Source of the DNA: DASZBX01 sp035943635 | Lineage (GTDB): Bacteria > Actinomycetota > Actinomycetes > Streptomycetales > Catenulisporaceae | Assembly: GCA_035943635.1 (NCBI GenBank) | Contig: DASZBX010000023.1 | Location: 8,077 to 72,076, forward strand | DNA: 64,000 bases | Reading direction: 5' to 3' | In this document: in pieces, positions 6,446-15,850 of the stretch | How positions within the stretch are numbered: position 1 is the first letter of the stretch | How the letters are laid out: each line of letters opens with the position of its first letter | The notes under the pieces: model-generated | Told to the model about the DNA's origin: nothing | The model's database searches: none | Seen by the model: only the letters and a program-made list of their open reading frames with translations | Translations under genes and position numbers: made by a program

Positions 6446-9217
6446 ATGGGCGCCGAAGGCGAGTGGGCGGATCGGCCACCCGTTTTCCCGGATGCTGTCG
6501 GCGATGCCGATGCTGCGGCCGGCGTCGTCACCGGGACGGAACTGCCGAGCGCGGTCGACGCACTCGTCCGCGTGGTTGAAGAACAGCGTGAGGCCGAGGC
6601 GCGGCTACGGGTCGACTTCCTCGCGCACGGGCTGGTCGATCAGGCGATCGGCGTCCTGGTCGGGCAACTGGACTGCGGTCCGGACGAGGCCTTCGGCCAG
6701 CTGCTCGAAATCGAGCGGCGGTCCGGGCAGGGGTTGCTGGAGATCGCCGGAGAGTTGGTCGGGCACGGGGTCGACGTGCCCGAGCTGCTGAAGTCCGTCC
6801 AAGGGCGGCCGAGCGGGGCCCCGCAGGGAACCGGCGGCGCGTCAGCACGTGAGGCCGGAGATGAAGCGGGGACTGGGGAAGACGGCAACGCTGAAGCCTC
6901 GGCACCCGGCTCGACAGCCGCCGCGAAATCGACCGCGAGATCGGCCTCAACATCAGCCCCCGCCTCGCCGCCGCGGCTGGACCGGGTGGCGGAGGGCGAC
7001 GAACTGGCCCGGCTGCTGCTCGGCGACACGCTGGCCTGGACCGGCGCAGCAGAGGTCGCCATCGCCCTGCACGGCCCGGACGACGTCCTGGAGCTGATCG
7101 GCTCGGCGGGCCTGCCGCATCGGGTGGTCAGCCAGTGGCGCCGGATCCCGCCGCAGATGGACTGCCTCCTGAACACGGCCGTCCGCGAGCAGGTCCCGGT
7201 CTGGTCGGACTCCTTCCCCGCCGACCACGCCCCGCGCAGCCCGCGCGAGCGGTCCACCGGTAACAGCCCGGGCTCCCCGGCCGTCGGGCAGACCTCGGCC
7301 GCCTGGTCCTCGACCGGCGGCGCGCAGCCCGACGGCGGCCAGCCCGGCGACATGCACTCCAGCCACGGCCAGATCCGCTCCGATTCCACCCGCCCCGACC
7401 AGCGCCGCCGCTCCGGCCCGCTGCTGATCGGCGAACCCGCGGCCAACGCCGCCGCGGCCGACCGGGTGCACGTGGCCGTCCCGATGCGGTTCGGCCGCAG
7501 CCTGATCGGGGCGATCGAGGTCGGCTGGCCGGCCGGCAGCACCTTCCCGGCCGAGCAGCGCCGGGACGTCACCGCCCTGCTCGAAGCCACCGGCCAGGCC
7601 GTCGTGCGCAGCCGCCGCCCGCTGGGCGCCGCCGAGTCGCAGAGCGGGCGCGAGGCCGCGCGGGAGGCCGGGCGCGACCTGGACCGGCTGCGCGAGGTCA
7701 TCGACGCCGTCTGGGAACCGCTGCTGCTGGTCCGGGCCGTCCCGGACGGCCACGGGCCGGCCGGCGGGTTCCGGGTCGCCGCCGCCAACCCGGCCGCGGT
7801 CGAGCAGTTCGGCTCGCCCGGCCCGGACCGCGGCTTCACCCCGGTCGGCCGGCTGCTGCTGGAACTGATCCCGTGGGCCGCCGCCTCCGGGGCGTTCGAG
7901 GGCTTCCGGACCGCCCTGGCCGCCCGCACGCCCTACCTGGACCCCGAGCACATGTACATCGAGGGCGCGGCCAAGGACGCCGAGGCCGAGCGGCACATCC
8001 GGCACCTGTCGGTCGGCGCGGCCGCGGTCGGCGACGGCCTGCTGCTGGTCAGCCTGCGCCCGGCCCAGGACGGGCCCGGGCAGTGGCGGGCCCGGGCGGC
8101 CCGGCTGCGCCGGCTGTCGGGCACCGGGGCCTGGGAGTGGGACGTGGCGGCCGGCCGGGTGCACTGGTCGGCCGAGGCACTGACCGTGCTCGGCTCGCGC
8201 GCGGTGCCCGGGCCCGCGCCGCAGGAACGGCCGCCGTACCTGGTGCACCGGGACGACGAGGCCGAGCACGCCCGGCTGCTGCGCACCCTGGTCCGGGACG
8301 GGCGCCCGGCCCAGGCCGAGTTCCGGATCATCCGGCCGGACAGCGCGGTGCGGTACATGCGGATGGCCGGGGAGCCGGTGTCCGGGCAGGACGACGTGGT
8401 CACCGCGGTGTTCGGCACCGTCCAGGACGTCACCGAGCGGCGCCGGGCCGAGACCGGGCTGGAGCTGGCCCAGATCCAGCTGGCCGCCCAGCGCAGCCGG
8501 GCCGACTCGGAACGGCAGCTGGCCGACCTGCTGCTCCAGGTGATCATGCCGGTCGAGCCGGCCCGGATCCCGCCCGCGGCGGCCCTGGAGGTGGCCGCCC
8601 GGTACCGGCCGGCCAGCGCCGGGGCCGGGGTCGGCGGCGACTGGTACGGGATCATCCCGCTGCCGGGCGGGCGGCTGGTGCTGACCGTCGGGGACATCGC
8701 CGGGCACGGCTTCTCCGCCGCCACCGCGATGGCGCAGCTCTACCACGCCCTGCACGGCCTGGCCCTGACCGGCGCGGACAGCGGTCCGCTGCTCGGCTGG
8801 CTCAATACCCTGACCTGTTCGCTGCCGACCTTCACGATCGCCAGCGCCTGCTGCGCGATCTACGACCCGGCCCGGCGCCGGCTGAGCCTGGCCAACGCCG
8901 GGCACCCGAGCCCGGTGCTGGTGCGCGCCGGGTCGGCCGCGGCCCTGCCCAAGCCCGGCGGCACGATGCTCGGGGTCGACCCGACCGGCGGCTACGAGGA
9001 GCACGTGGTCGAGCTCGAACCCGGCGACGTGCTGCTGCTCTACACCGACGGCCTGATCGAGCGGCGCAAGCACAGCCCCGAGGAGGACATCGACAACCTC
9101 CTGGCCATCTCGGCGGATCCCGAGACGGACCTGGAGGCGTTCGTGGACCGGATCCTGAGCCAGGCCCAGGCGGACACCGACGACGACACCTGCGTCATCG
9201 CGGTGCGGTTCGGCTGA
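6446..9217 (+). CDS. ANTAR-GAF-PAS-SpoIIE (PP2C) multidomain phosphatase
   Basis: The 923-residue signalling protein contains an ANTAR RNA-binding helix bundle (about 60-112; LVDQAIGVLVGQLDCGPDEAF), a low-complexity linker, a GAF domain (about 180-385), two PAS-like domains (about 395-520 and 545-660; TGAWEWDVAAGRVHWS) and a C-terminal SpoIIE/PP2C domain (about 698-923). The metal-binding motifs are intact: GGDWY, GDIAGHG, LYTDGLIERR and DDDTCVI. Such phosphatases dephosphorylate STAS antagonists, so the neighbouring STAS/RsbW/sigma set is the natural target. An N-terminal ANTAR instead of the usual C-terminal placement is noteworthy. ATG 6446 follows GGAGAGGC. Confidence 0.88.
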   Translation: MGAEGEWADRPPVFPDAVGDADAAAGVVTGTELPSAVDALVRVVEEQREAEARLRVDFLAHGLVDQAIGVLVGQLDCGPDEAFGQLLEIERRSGQGLLEIAGELVGHGVDVPELLKSVQGRPSGAPQGTGGASAREAGDEAGTGEDGNAEASAPGSTAAAKSTARSASTSAPASPPRLDRVAEGDELARLLLGDTLAWTGAAEVAIALHGPDDVLELIGSAGLPHRVVSQWRRIPPQMDCLLNTAVREQVPVWSDSFPADHAPRSPRERSTGNSPGSPAVGQTSAAWSSTGGAQPDGGQPGDMHSSHGQIRSDSTRPDQRRRSGPLLIGEPAANAAAADRVHVAVPMRFGRSLIGAIEVGWPAGSTFPAEQRRDVTALLEATGQAVVRSRRPLGAAESQSGREAAREAGRDLDRLREVIDAVWEPLLLVRAVPDGHGPAGGFRVAAANPAAVEQFGSPGPDRGFTPVGRLLLELIPWAAASGAFEGFRTALAARTPYLDPEHMYIEGAAKDAEAERHIRHLSVGAAAVGDGLLLVSLRPAQDGPGQWRARAARLRRLSGTGAWEWDVAAGRVHWSAEALTVLGSRAVPGPAPQERPPYLVHRDDEAEHARLLRTLVRDGRPAQAEFRIIRPDSAVRYMRMAGEPVSGQDDVVTAVFGTVQDVTERRRAETGLELAQIQLAAQRSRADSERQLADLLLQVIMPVEPARIPPAAALEVAARYRPASAGAGVGGDWYGIIPLPGGRLVLTVGDIAGHGFSAATAMAQLYHALHGLALTGADSGPLLGWLNTLTCSLPTFTIASACCAIYDPARRRLSLANAGHPSPVLVRAGSAAALPKPGGTMLGVDPTGGYEEHVVELEPGDVLLLYTDGLIERRKHSPEEDIDNLLAISADPETDLEAFVDRILSQAQADTDDDTCVIAVRFG

Positions 9218-9235
9218 CGCCGGTCAGGACGCCGG

Positions 9236-9967
9236 TCAGAGGGTCGAGCAGAGTTTGTTCACGGCGTCCTCGTCGGTGCCGATCTGGCCGGCCTGTCCGG
9301 CCGAGGAGTCGGCCTGGTCGGGGTTGACGCCCTGCGCGGCCTGCAGCAGCGTGATGTTCGCCTGGATGTCCCCGTCCAGGGTGGTGATCGCGGACTTGAC
9401 CGACGCGTGGACGGACTCCGAGGCGGCCTGGCCCAGCCCGGTGTTGACCTGCTGCAGGGTGGACAGGAACGGGCCGATGTCGTCGGCCACGGCAGACGGG
9501 TGGCTCGACTCGTCGGTCGTCAGCCGGCTCTCCTCGCTGTTCAGCGCGGACTGGTAGGTCAGGACGGTCGACCTCTCGGCGATGCAGCCGGGGTCCGCGG
9601 CCGGGGACTTCGCCGCCACCACGACGAGCGCGACCGTGCCGGCGCCGAAGACGACGGAGATGATGATCCCGGCGATCGCGAGCCCGCGTCCGGCCCGGCC
9701 GATCTTGTTCGACCGGACCAGCCCGAAGATCGACAGGATCAGGCCGACCGGCCAGAACAGGATCGCCAGGATGAACCCGGCTATCGCCAGGCCGTTGCTC
9801 TGCCGAACGGGCGGCTGGTACGGCGCACCGCCCGGCCAGCCCGGGTACTGCGGGGCGCCGGGGAAGCCCGGACCGGGCGGGAACTGCTGTCCGGACTGGA
9901 AATTCTGCGGCGGCTGGCCGTACTCCGGCCCGGTCCCGCGGTCCTGGTTACCCCATTGGTCGGACAT
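9236..9967 (-). CDS. DUF4190-type membrane protein with a secreted C-terminal part
   Basis: The 243-residue product has a Pro/Gly/Gln-rich cytoplasmic N-terminus (1-55), then the DUF4190 hairpin of two membrane helices (NGLAIAGFILAILFWPVGLIL and GLAIAGIIISVVFGAGTVALV) joined by a basic loop, and an extracellular helical domain (about 120-243) with two cysteines (PGCIAE, KLCSTL) that could form a disulfide. The function is unknown. The start at 9967 has GGGGAGAGCA upstream. It is convergent with the SpoIIE gene, 18 bases between stops. Confidence 0.75.
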   Translation of the reverse strand: MSDQWGNQDRGTGPEYGQPPQNFQSGQQFPPGPGFPGAPQYPGWPGGAPYQPPVRQSNGLAIAGFILAILFWPVGLILSIFGLVRSNKIGRAGRGLAIAGIIISVVFGAGTVALVVVAAKSPAADPGCIAERSTVLTYQSALNSEESRLTTDESSHPSAVADDIGPFLSTLQQVNTGLGQAASESVHASVKSAITTLDGDIQANITLLQAAQGVNPDQADSSAGQAGQIGTDEDAVNKLCSTL

Positions 9968-10123
9968 TGCTCTCCCCGTTCGAGTGGCTGTGCCAAAGCC
10001 ACGATGATAGGGGCAAGCAGACCTCTTTGGACAATATCTTTGTTCGGCCCCAGGGCCCGGAGCAGCGCGGATCCGCCCATAGCCGGTCGAATCCGGCTCG
10101 ACTGCCCCGGTTCCTCAGTCCCT

Positions 10124-13100
10124 TCAGGCCCCGATCATCGTGCGGATCATGCCGAGCAGCACGTCCACGTCCACCGGCTTGGTCACGTGTTCGTTCGTCC
10201 CGGCGGCCAGGCTCTTCTCCCGGTCGCCCTTCATCGCCTTCGCGGTCACCGCGATGATCGGCAGGTCGGCGAACTGCTCCAGGGTCCGGATGTGCGCGGT
10301 GGTCGCGTAGCCGTCCATGCCGGGCATCATCAGGTCCATCAGCACCAGGCGGATGTCCGTGTTCTGCTTGAGCATGTCGATGCCCTGATGTCCGTTGTCG
10401 GCGTGCATCACCGCGAGCCCGTGCAACTCCAGCGCGCTGGCCAGGGCGAACACGTTGCGCACGTCGTCGTCGATGACCAGGACCTTCTCGCCCTGGAAGC
10501 GGATCGGGGCCTGGCCGGGCTGCGGCGGGTCCAGCCGCGGGTCGGCCGGGCTGGGCAGGTCGGTCAGCAGCCGCAGGGTCATCCGCTCCATCGCCTGCGG
10601 CAGCGAGCGGACCGTCTCCAGCCGGCAGCGGGTGCCGTACGCGGCCCGCAGCAGCTCGCTGGCCCCGTCCTGGGCGTCGGACTCGTGCGCCAGCACCGGC
10701 ACGCCCGGGGTGTGCGCGGACACCGCGTCCAGGGTGGCCCGGACCAGGTCCGGACCGGCCGCCAGGTCCAGCAGCACGCTGATCACGTTGCGCCCGGTCA
10801 GCGACTCCTCGATGTCGGCCCAGCTCTGGCAGGAGACGATGTCGATGTGGTCCTTCACGCTGGCCAGGCTGTCCACGGCCGCCTGCGCGGTCTCCCGCAT
10901 GGCCATGCTGCCGCGCGGCTCGACCACGACCACGGTCGGCGCGTCCAGGGCCACGGTGCGCCCGGCCGGCTGGCCGCCGCGCGCGTTCGGGTCCGGCAGG
11001 GCCGGGTCGAACCGCGGCGCCGGGGCCATCACGACCGCCGTGACCGGCTCGTATCCCGCCCGGCCGCCCGCGGCCAGGCCGAGCGCCGCCGTGTCGTTGC
11101 GGCCCGGCCCGAAGCCCGCGGCCGGCCCGCCCTGGCCCGGCCCGTTCGCCCCCGGCCCGGTTCCCGGACCGCCGGCGCCGTACGAGGACCCGGCCGGCCC
11201 GGAACCCGGTCCAGGCCCGCCCGCGTAACCGATCGCGCCCGCCGGACCTCCCGGCCCGGCCGACCCCGACCCCGATCCGGCCGCGGATCCCGAGCCGGCG
11301 CCGCCCGGTCCGGTCGGTCCCGGCGGCTCGATCGGCAGCCGCAGGGTGAACGTGCTGCCCTGCCCGGGCGTGCTGCTCACCCGTAGGTCGCCGCCCAGCA
11401 GCTGGGTCAGCTCCCGGCTGATCGACAGGCCCAGGCCCGTGCCGCCGTACTGCCGGCTGGTCGTGCCGTCGGCCTGCTGGAACGCCTCGAAGATCAGTTG
11501 CAGCTTGTCCTCGGCGATCCCGATCCCGGTGTCGGTGACCGCGAACTCCAGCGCCCCGGACCCGGCCGGGTCCGGGATGACGTCCAGCCGGACCGAGCCG
11601 TGGTCGGTGAACTTCACCGCGTTCGACAGCAGGTTGCGCAGGATCTGCTGCACCCGCTGCTCGTCCGTGGTGATCGTCGGCGCGTCCGGGAAGGTGCGCA
11701 CGGTCAGCTCCAGGTCCTTCTCCGCGGCCAGCGGCTGGAACGTGGCCTGCACGTACTCCACCAGCTTGTCCAGCTGCAACGGCTCGAACCGCACGTCCAT
11801 CCGGCCGGCCTCGACCTTGGACAGGTCCAGGATGTCGTTGATCAGCTGGAGCAGGTCCGAGCCGGCCGAGTGGATGGTCCGGGCGAAGTCCACCTGGCGC
11901 GAGGTCAGGTTGCGCTCGGCGTTCGTGGCCAGCAGCTTGGCCAGGATCAGCAGGCTGTTGAGCGGGGTGCGCAGCTCGTGGCTCATGTTCGCCATGAACT
12001 CGCTCTTGACCTTCGCGGCCAGGGCCAGCTGCTGCGCGCGCTCCTGCAGGGTCAGCCTGGCCTGCTCGATCTGCGCGGTCTTCAGCTCGATGTCCCGGTT
12101 CTGCCGTTCCAGCAGCTCCGCCTTCTCCTCCAGCTCCGAGTTCGACTCCTGCAGCTCCTCCTGCCGGGACTGCAGCTCGCTGGTCAATCGCTGCGACTCG
12201 CGCAGCAGGGTGTCGGTGCGGGAGTTGGTGGTGATCGTGGTCACCGCGACCCCGATCGTCTCCTTGAGCTGTTCGAGCAGGTCCCGGTGCACCGGGGTGA
12301 ACTCCCCGATCGAGGCCAGCTCGATCACGCCGAGCACCTCGCCCTCGAACAACACCGGCAGCACGATCAGGCCGACCCGCTCGCTCCACCCGGTGCCCGA
12401 CGCCACCCGCACGTACCCGGCCGGGGCGCTGGCCAGTTCCAGGGTGCGCTTGTCCGCGGCCACCTGGCCGACCAGCGACTGGCCGAGCGCGAAGGAGGGG
12501 GCCGAGTCCGGCTCGTGCACGAAGGCGTACCCGGCGATCATCCGCAGCCGCACGTCGCTGCCCGCGGTCCGCTCGCCCGCGATCACCGGGCCCTCGCCGG
12601 TCTCGGCCAGGAAGAACGCGCCGTGCTGGGCGCCGACCAGCGGGGCCAGCTCGTTCATGATCAGCTGGGCCAGGGCCGGCAGGTCCCGGTGGCCCTGCAG
12701 CAGGCCGGAGATCCGGGCCAGGTTGGACTTGAGCCAGTCCTGGTCCTGGTTGGTCCGGGTGGTCTCGCGCAGGGTCGCGATCATCTGGTTGATGTAGTCC
12801 TTGAGCTCGGCCACCTCCCCGGACGCGTCCACGTCGATCTGCTGGGTCAGGTTGCCCCGGGTCACCGCGGTGGCCACCTCGGCGATCGCCCGGACCTGGG
12901 TGGTCAGGTTCCCGGCCAGCTGGTTCACGCTCTCGGTGAGCTTCTTCCAGGTCCCGGACACGCCCTCGACCTCGGCCTGCCCGCCCAGGATGCCCTGGGT
13001 GCCGACCTCGCGGGCGACGCGGGTGACTTCGGCGGCGAAGGCGGAGAGCTGGTCGACCATGGTGTTGATGGTGGTCTTGAGTTCCAGGATCTCCCCGCGG

Positions 13101-14575
13101 GCGTCCACGTCGATCTTCTTGGTCAGGTCGCCCTGCGCCACGGCCGTGGTGACCTGCGCGATCCCGCGCACCTGGTTGGTCAGGTTGTTCGCCATCACGT
13201 TGACGTTGTCGGTCAGGTCCTTCCAGGTCCCGCCGACGTTGGGCACCCGGGCCTGGCCGCCGAGGATGCCCTCGGTGCCGACCTCGCGGGCCACCCGGGT
13301 CACCTCGTCGGCGAAGGAGACCAGCGTGTCCACCATCTCGTTGATGGTGTCCGCCAGCGTGGCCACCTCGCCCTTGGCCTCGACCGTGATCTTCTTGGTC
13401 AGGTCGCCGCGGGCCACGGCCGTGGTCACCCGGGCGATCCCGCGCACCTGGGTGGTCAGGTTGTCGGCCATGAAGTTGACGTTGTCGGTCAGGTCCTTCC
13501 AGGTCCCGGACACGCCTTCGACCTCGGCCTGCCCGCCGAGGTTGCCCTGGGTGCCGACCTCGCGGGCGACGCGGGTGACTTCGGCGGCGAAGGCGGAGAG
13601 CTGGTCGACCATGGTGTTGATGGTGGTCTTGAGCTCGAGGATCTCCCCGCGCGCGTCCACGTCGATCTTCTTGGTCAGGTCGCCCTGCGCCACGGCCGTC
13701 GCCACCTGCGCGATGCCCCGCACCTGCACGGTGAGGTTGTCGGCCATCAGGTTGACGCTGTCGGTCAGGTCCTTCCAGATCCCGGAGACCCCGGGCACCT
13801 CGGCCTGCCCGCCCAGGTTGCCCTGGGTGCCGACCTCGCGGGCCACCCGGGTGACCTCGGCGGCGAAGGCGGAGAGCTGGTCGACCATCGTGTTCAGCGT
13901 GGTCTTGAGCTCCAGCATCTCCCCGTGCACGTCCACGGTGATCTTGCGGCTCAGGTCGCCGCGGGCCACCCCGGTGGCCACCGACGCGATGTCCCGGACC
14001 TGCGCGGTCAGGTTCCCGGCCATCAGGTTGACGTTCTCGGTCAGGTCCTTCCAGATCCCGGAGACCCCCGGCACCTCGGCCTGCCCGCCCAGCTGCCCCT
14101 CGGTGCCGACCTCGCGGGCGACCCGGGTGACCTCGGCGGCGAAGGTGCGCAGGCTCGCGATCATCGCGTTCAGCGTCTCGCCCAGCGCGGCCACCTCGCC
14201 GGCGCCGTCCACGGCCGCGTCGTGCGACAGGTCGCCGTGGGCGACCGCGGCCACCACCCGGCTGGTCTCGATCAGCGGCCGGGTCAGGTCGTCCATCAGC
14301 GTGTTCGCGGCGTTCACGGCGGTGCGCCAGTCGCCCTGCCCGGGCACCGGGGCCAGCCGCTCGCCCAGCCGCCCGTCCCGGCCGACCGCCGTGCCGACCC
14401 GGTTCAGCTCGGTCATGAAGCTCTGGTTGCGGTCGGCGATCTCGTTGAACAGGGCGCAGATCTCGGCCACCTCGTCGTCGCCGGCGACCACCACCCGCCG
14501 GCGGAAGTCGCCGCCGTGCAGCGAGCGCATCGCCGCCAGCAGCCGGGCCAGGCGGGGGTCGGGCGCCGTCGTCAC
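10124..14575 (-). CDS. Multi-HAMP hybrid sensor histidine kinase
   Basis: The 1483-residue soluble kinase has no membrane helix. It has two HAMP-like units (about 8-145), five tandem 92-residue HAMP repeats (145-604; EVTRVAREVGTQG...GDLTKKI), a GAF domain (about 620-780), coiled coil, HisKA with MSHELRTPLNSL (phospho-acceptor His), HATPase (DTGIGI, GTGLGL), a Gly/Pro-rich linker, a degenerate receiver and a C-terminal receiver (VIDDDVRN...LVLMDLMMPGMDG...VTAKAMKGD). Fungal group III and Streptomyces-type HAMP-array kinases share this plan. GTG 14575 is chosen because GAGGAG precedes it; an upstream in-frame ATG at 14674 lacks a site. It likely feeds the surrounding stress network. Confidence 0.9.
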   Translation of the reverse strand: MTTAPDPRLARLLAAMRSLHGGDFRRRVVVAGDDEVAEICALFNEIADRNQSFMTELNRVGTAVGRDGRLGERLAPVPGQGDWRTAVNAANTLMDDLTRPLIETSRVVAAVAHGDLSHDAAVDGAGEVAALGETLNAMIASLRTFAAEVTRVAREVGTEGQLGGQAEVPGVSGIWKDLTENVNLMAGNLTAQVRDIASVATGVARGDLSRKITVDVHGEMLELKTTLNTMVDQLSAFAAEVTRVAREVGTQGNLGGQAEVPGVSGIWKDLTDSVNLMADNLTVQVRGIAQVATAVAQGDLTKKIDVDARGEILELKTTINTMVDQLSAFAAEVTRVAREVGTQGNLGGQAEVEGVSGTWKDLTDNVNFMADNLTTQVRGIARVTTAVARGDLTKKITVEAKGEVATLADTINEMVDTLVSFADEVTRVAREVGTEGILGGQARVPNVGGTWKDLTDNVNVMANNLTNQVRGIAQVTTAVAQGDLTKKIDVDARGEILELKTTINTMVDQLSAFAAEVTRVAREVGTQGILGGQAEVEGVSGTWKKLTESVNQLAGNLTTQVRAIAEVATAVTRGNLTQQIDVDASGEVAELKDYINQMIATLRETTRTNQDQDWLKSNLARISGLLQGHRDLPALAQLIMNELAPLVGAQHGAFFLAETGEGPVIAGERTAGSDVRLRMIAGYAFVHEPDSAPSFALGQSLVGQVAADKRTLELASAPAGYVRVASGTGWSERVGLIVLPVLFEGEVLGVIELASIGEFTPVHRDLLEQLKETIGVAVTTITTNSRTDTLLRESQRLTSELQSRQEELQESNSELEEKAELLERQNRDIELKTAQIEQARLTLQERAQQLALAAKVKSEFMANMSHELRTPLNSLLILAKLLATNAERNLTSRQVDFARTIHSAGSDLLQLINDILDLSKVEAGRMDVRFEPLQLDKLVEYVQATFQPLAAEKDLELTVRTFPDAPTITTDEQRVQQILRNLLSNAVKFTDHGSVRLDVIPDPAGSGALEFAVTDTGIGIAEDKLQLIFEAFQQADGTTSRQYGGTGLGLSISRELTQLLGGDLRVSSTPGQGSTFTLRLPIEPPGPTGPGGAGSGSAAGSGSGSAGPGGPAGAIGYAGGPGPGSGPAGSSYGAGGPGTGPGANGPGQGGPAAGFGPGRNDTAALGLAAGGRAGYEPVTAVVMAPAPRFDPALPDPNARGGQPAGRTVALDAPTVVVVEPRGSMAMRETAQAAVDSLASVKDHIDIVSCQSWADIEESLTGRNVISVLLDLAAGPDLVRATLDAVSAHTPGVPVLAHESDAQDGASELLRAAYGTRCRLETVRSLPQAMERMTLRLLTDLPSPADPRLDPPQPGQAPIRFQGEKVLVIDDDVRNVFALASALELHGLAVMHADNGHQGIDMLKQNTDIRLVLMDLMMPGMDGYATTAHIRTLEQFADLPIIAVTAKAMKGDREKSLAAGTNEHVTKPVDVDVLLGMIRTMIGA
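12764..14143 (-). repeat. Five tandem 276-bp coding repeats (HAMP array)
   Basis: Within the hybrid kinase, five consecutive 92-codon units start at residues 145, 237, 329, 421 and 513. Adjacent copies are nearly identical at DNA level over long stretches; for example, about 13010-13165 and 13560-13715 differ at only a few bases. This suggests recent amplification or ongoing gene conversion. The copy number is likely to vary between strains and to be misassembled in short-read data. Confidence 0.85.
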
Positions 14576-14833
14576 GTGAGTTCTCCTCGTCTGTCCCGGC
14601 CGGTCGCGGCGCCGGGAACCGAGCCGGGGCCCCTGGCCGGGCCGTCCGGCCGGGAAACACCGCGTCATGGGCACTATATCGACTGGGCGCGCCGGGCAAG
14701 GCCCCTGCGGCCGGACTGCCCGCCGAACAACGGGCGCCGGTCCGGCCGGGGCCCCGGCCTCAGCGGGTAGGGCCGTGGCCGCGGTCGCGGGCCGGGCCGG
14801 GGCCGCGGCGGATGCGGCCCGGCACTGGGCCGG

Positions 14834-15211
14834 TCACGTCCGGCTGTCACCGGCGAGCGCGCGGGTGCGGCGGCGGAAGTTGCGCCGTTCGATCTCCGTG
14901 GTCCCGCCCCACACGCCGAACCGCTCCGGCACGGCCAGCGCGTGGTCCAGGCAGGTGCGCCGGACCGGGCAGTGCCCGCACAGTGCTATGGCCGCGCTCT
15001 CCCGGTCGGCCCGTTTGCGCGGCCCGTCCTGCTCCGGCGGGAAGAACAGCACCGGGTCCGCGCCCCGGCACGCGCCCGACTCCCACCACAGTTCCGGCTC
15101 GTCCGGCAGCGTGCCCGGGGGAGAGCGGCGCGGGCGCGCGGCCCCGGTTCGCCGGACCGGCGGCCGGCTGGCCTCGCCGGCCGGGCGGGTGGTGTCGGAC
15201 ACCTTGGGCAT
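14834..15211 (-). CDS. WhiB-family iron-sulfur transcription regulator
   Basis: The 125-residue protein has the WhiB signature: an acidic/aromatic lead-in WWESGACRGADPVLFFP, cysteines in ACRG and CGHCPVRRTC (four in total, ligands of a [4Fe-4S] cluster), the turn GVWGGTTEIER and a basic C-terminal DNA-binding tail RRNFRRRTR. WhiB proteins usually bind region 4 of the primary sigma factor. ATG 15211 is preferred to an in-frame GTG at 15220 because GGAAGG lies 8 bases before the ATG and overlaps the GTG. It is divergent from the MEDS gene across a long spacer. Confidence 0.93.
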   Translation of the reverse strand: MPKVSDTTRPAGEASRPPVRRTGAARPRRSPPGTLPDEPELWWESGACRGADPVLFFPPEQDGPRKRADRESAAIALCGHCPVRRTCLDHALAVPERFGVWGGTTEIERRNFRRRTRALAGDSRT

Positions 15212-15850
15212 ACTGGTCACCTTCCAGGAAAGACAGGTGCCGGCCGCGCAGGGCGCCCGGCCGGTGGCGCCCGGGTCTCCGTTTTCGCCGAGGCCAAACC
15301 CCTGAATTCGGGTGATCCGCGAAGGTGGTGCGCCGGGGTGTCTGACGCCCGGTCACACAGGGTGCGCAGACGGGGCAAACGGGCTGCTGACCTGCGCCGG
15401 CCCTTGCCCGGGCAGCGGATCCGGGCGGCAGGGCACTGCCATGATCCGAGGCCCGGCGGCGCCCGTCCGGCGGACGGGCGGGCGAACTGCGCGGTTTGGC
15501 CTTGCCCGGGCCGGGCACAGGGGTTCGACGATCGCGGCCGGTCCGCGCTCGCACCGGGGCGGCCGAGACCCGGGCGGGCGCGGCGGGCGGGGATCGTGGG
15601 ATGGGAAGAACCGATGGGACCGCCGAGGGCTCGGCGGCTTGGGCGCCCGCGCGACTTGCGGGGTGTTTGATGAGGATTGTGCAAGGTGGTCGAGTCGGGC
15701 TGTGCGCCGTGAGCCCGCCGTGGCGGCCGTCGAGGAGGTTCGGGCGGCGGCCCCGGGGTGGCGGCCGCGCGTTCGGGCGGTCCTTCCTGCACACATGTGC
15801 CGGAACGAGGTGGGCTTCGGGATGTTAGCCCTTAGTGCGAGGTGTGGCGG
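15212..15850. other. Long divergent intergenic region between whiB-like and MEDS genes
   Basis: No convincing gene was found in these 639 bases; open frames on both strands are GC-driven shadows with Arg/Gly/Pro composition. The length suits a complex promoter region, as is common upstream of whiB-like genes. No clear terminator, riboswitch or repeat was seen. Confidence 0.5.

Noticed and set aside
9948..14699. 1583-codon minus frame overlapping the hybrid kinase
   Set aside because: Low-complexity Arg/Gly/Ala translation in an alternate frame of the kinase; no domain, while the other frame has all kinase motifs.
11498..14770. 1090-codon plus frame opposite the kinase
   Set aside because: Its repeats mirror the HAMP DNA repeats on the other strand; composition typical of a shadow.
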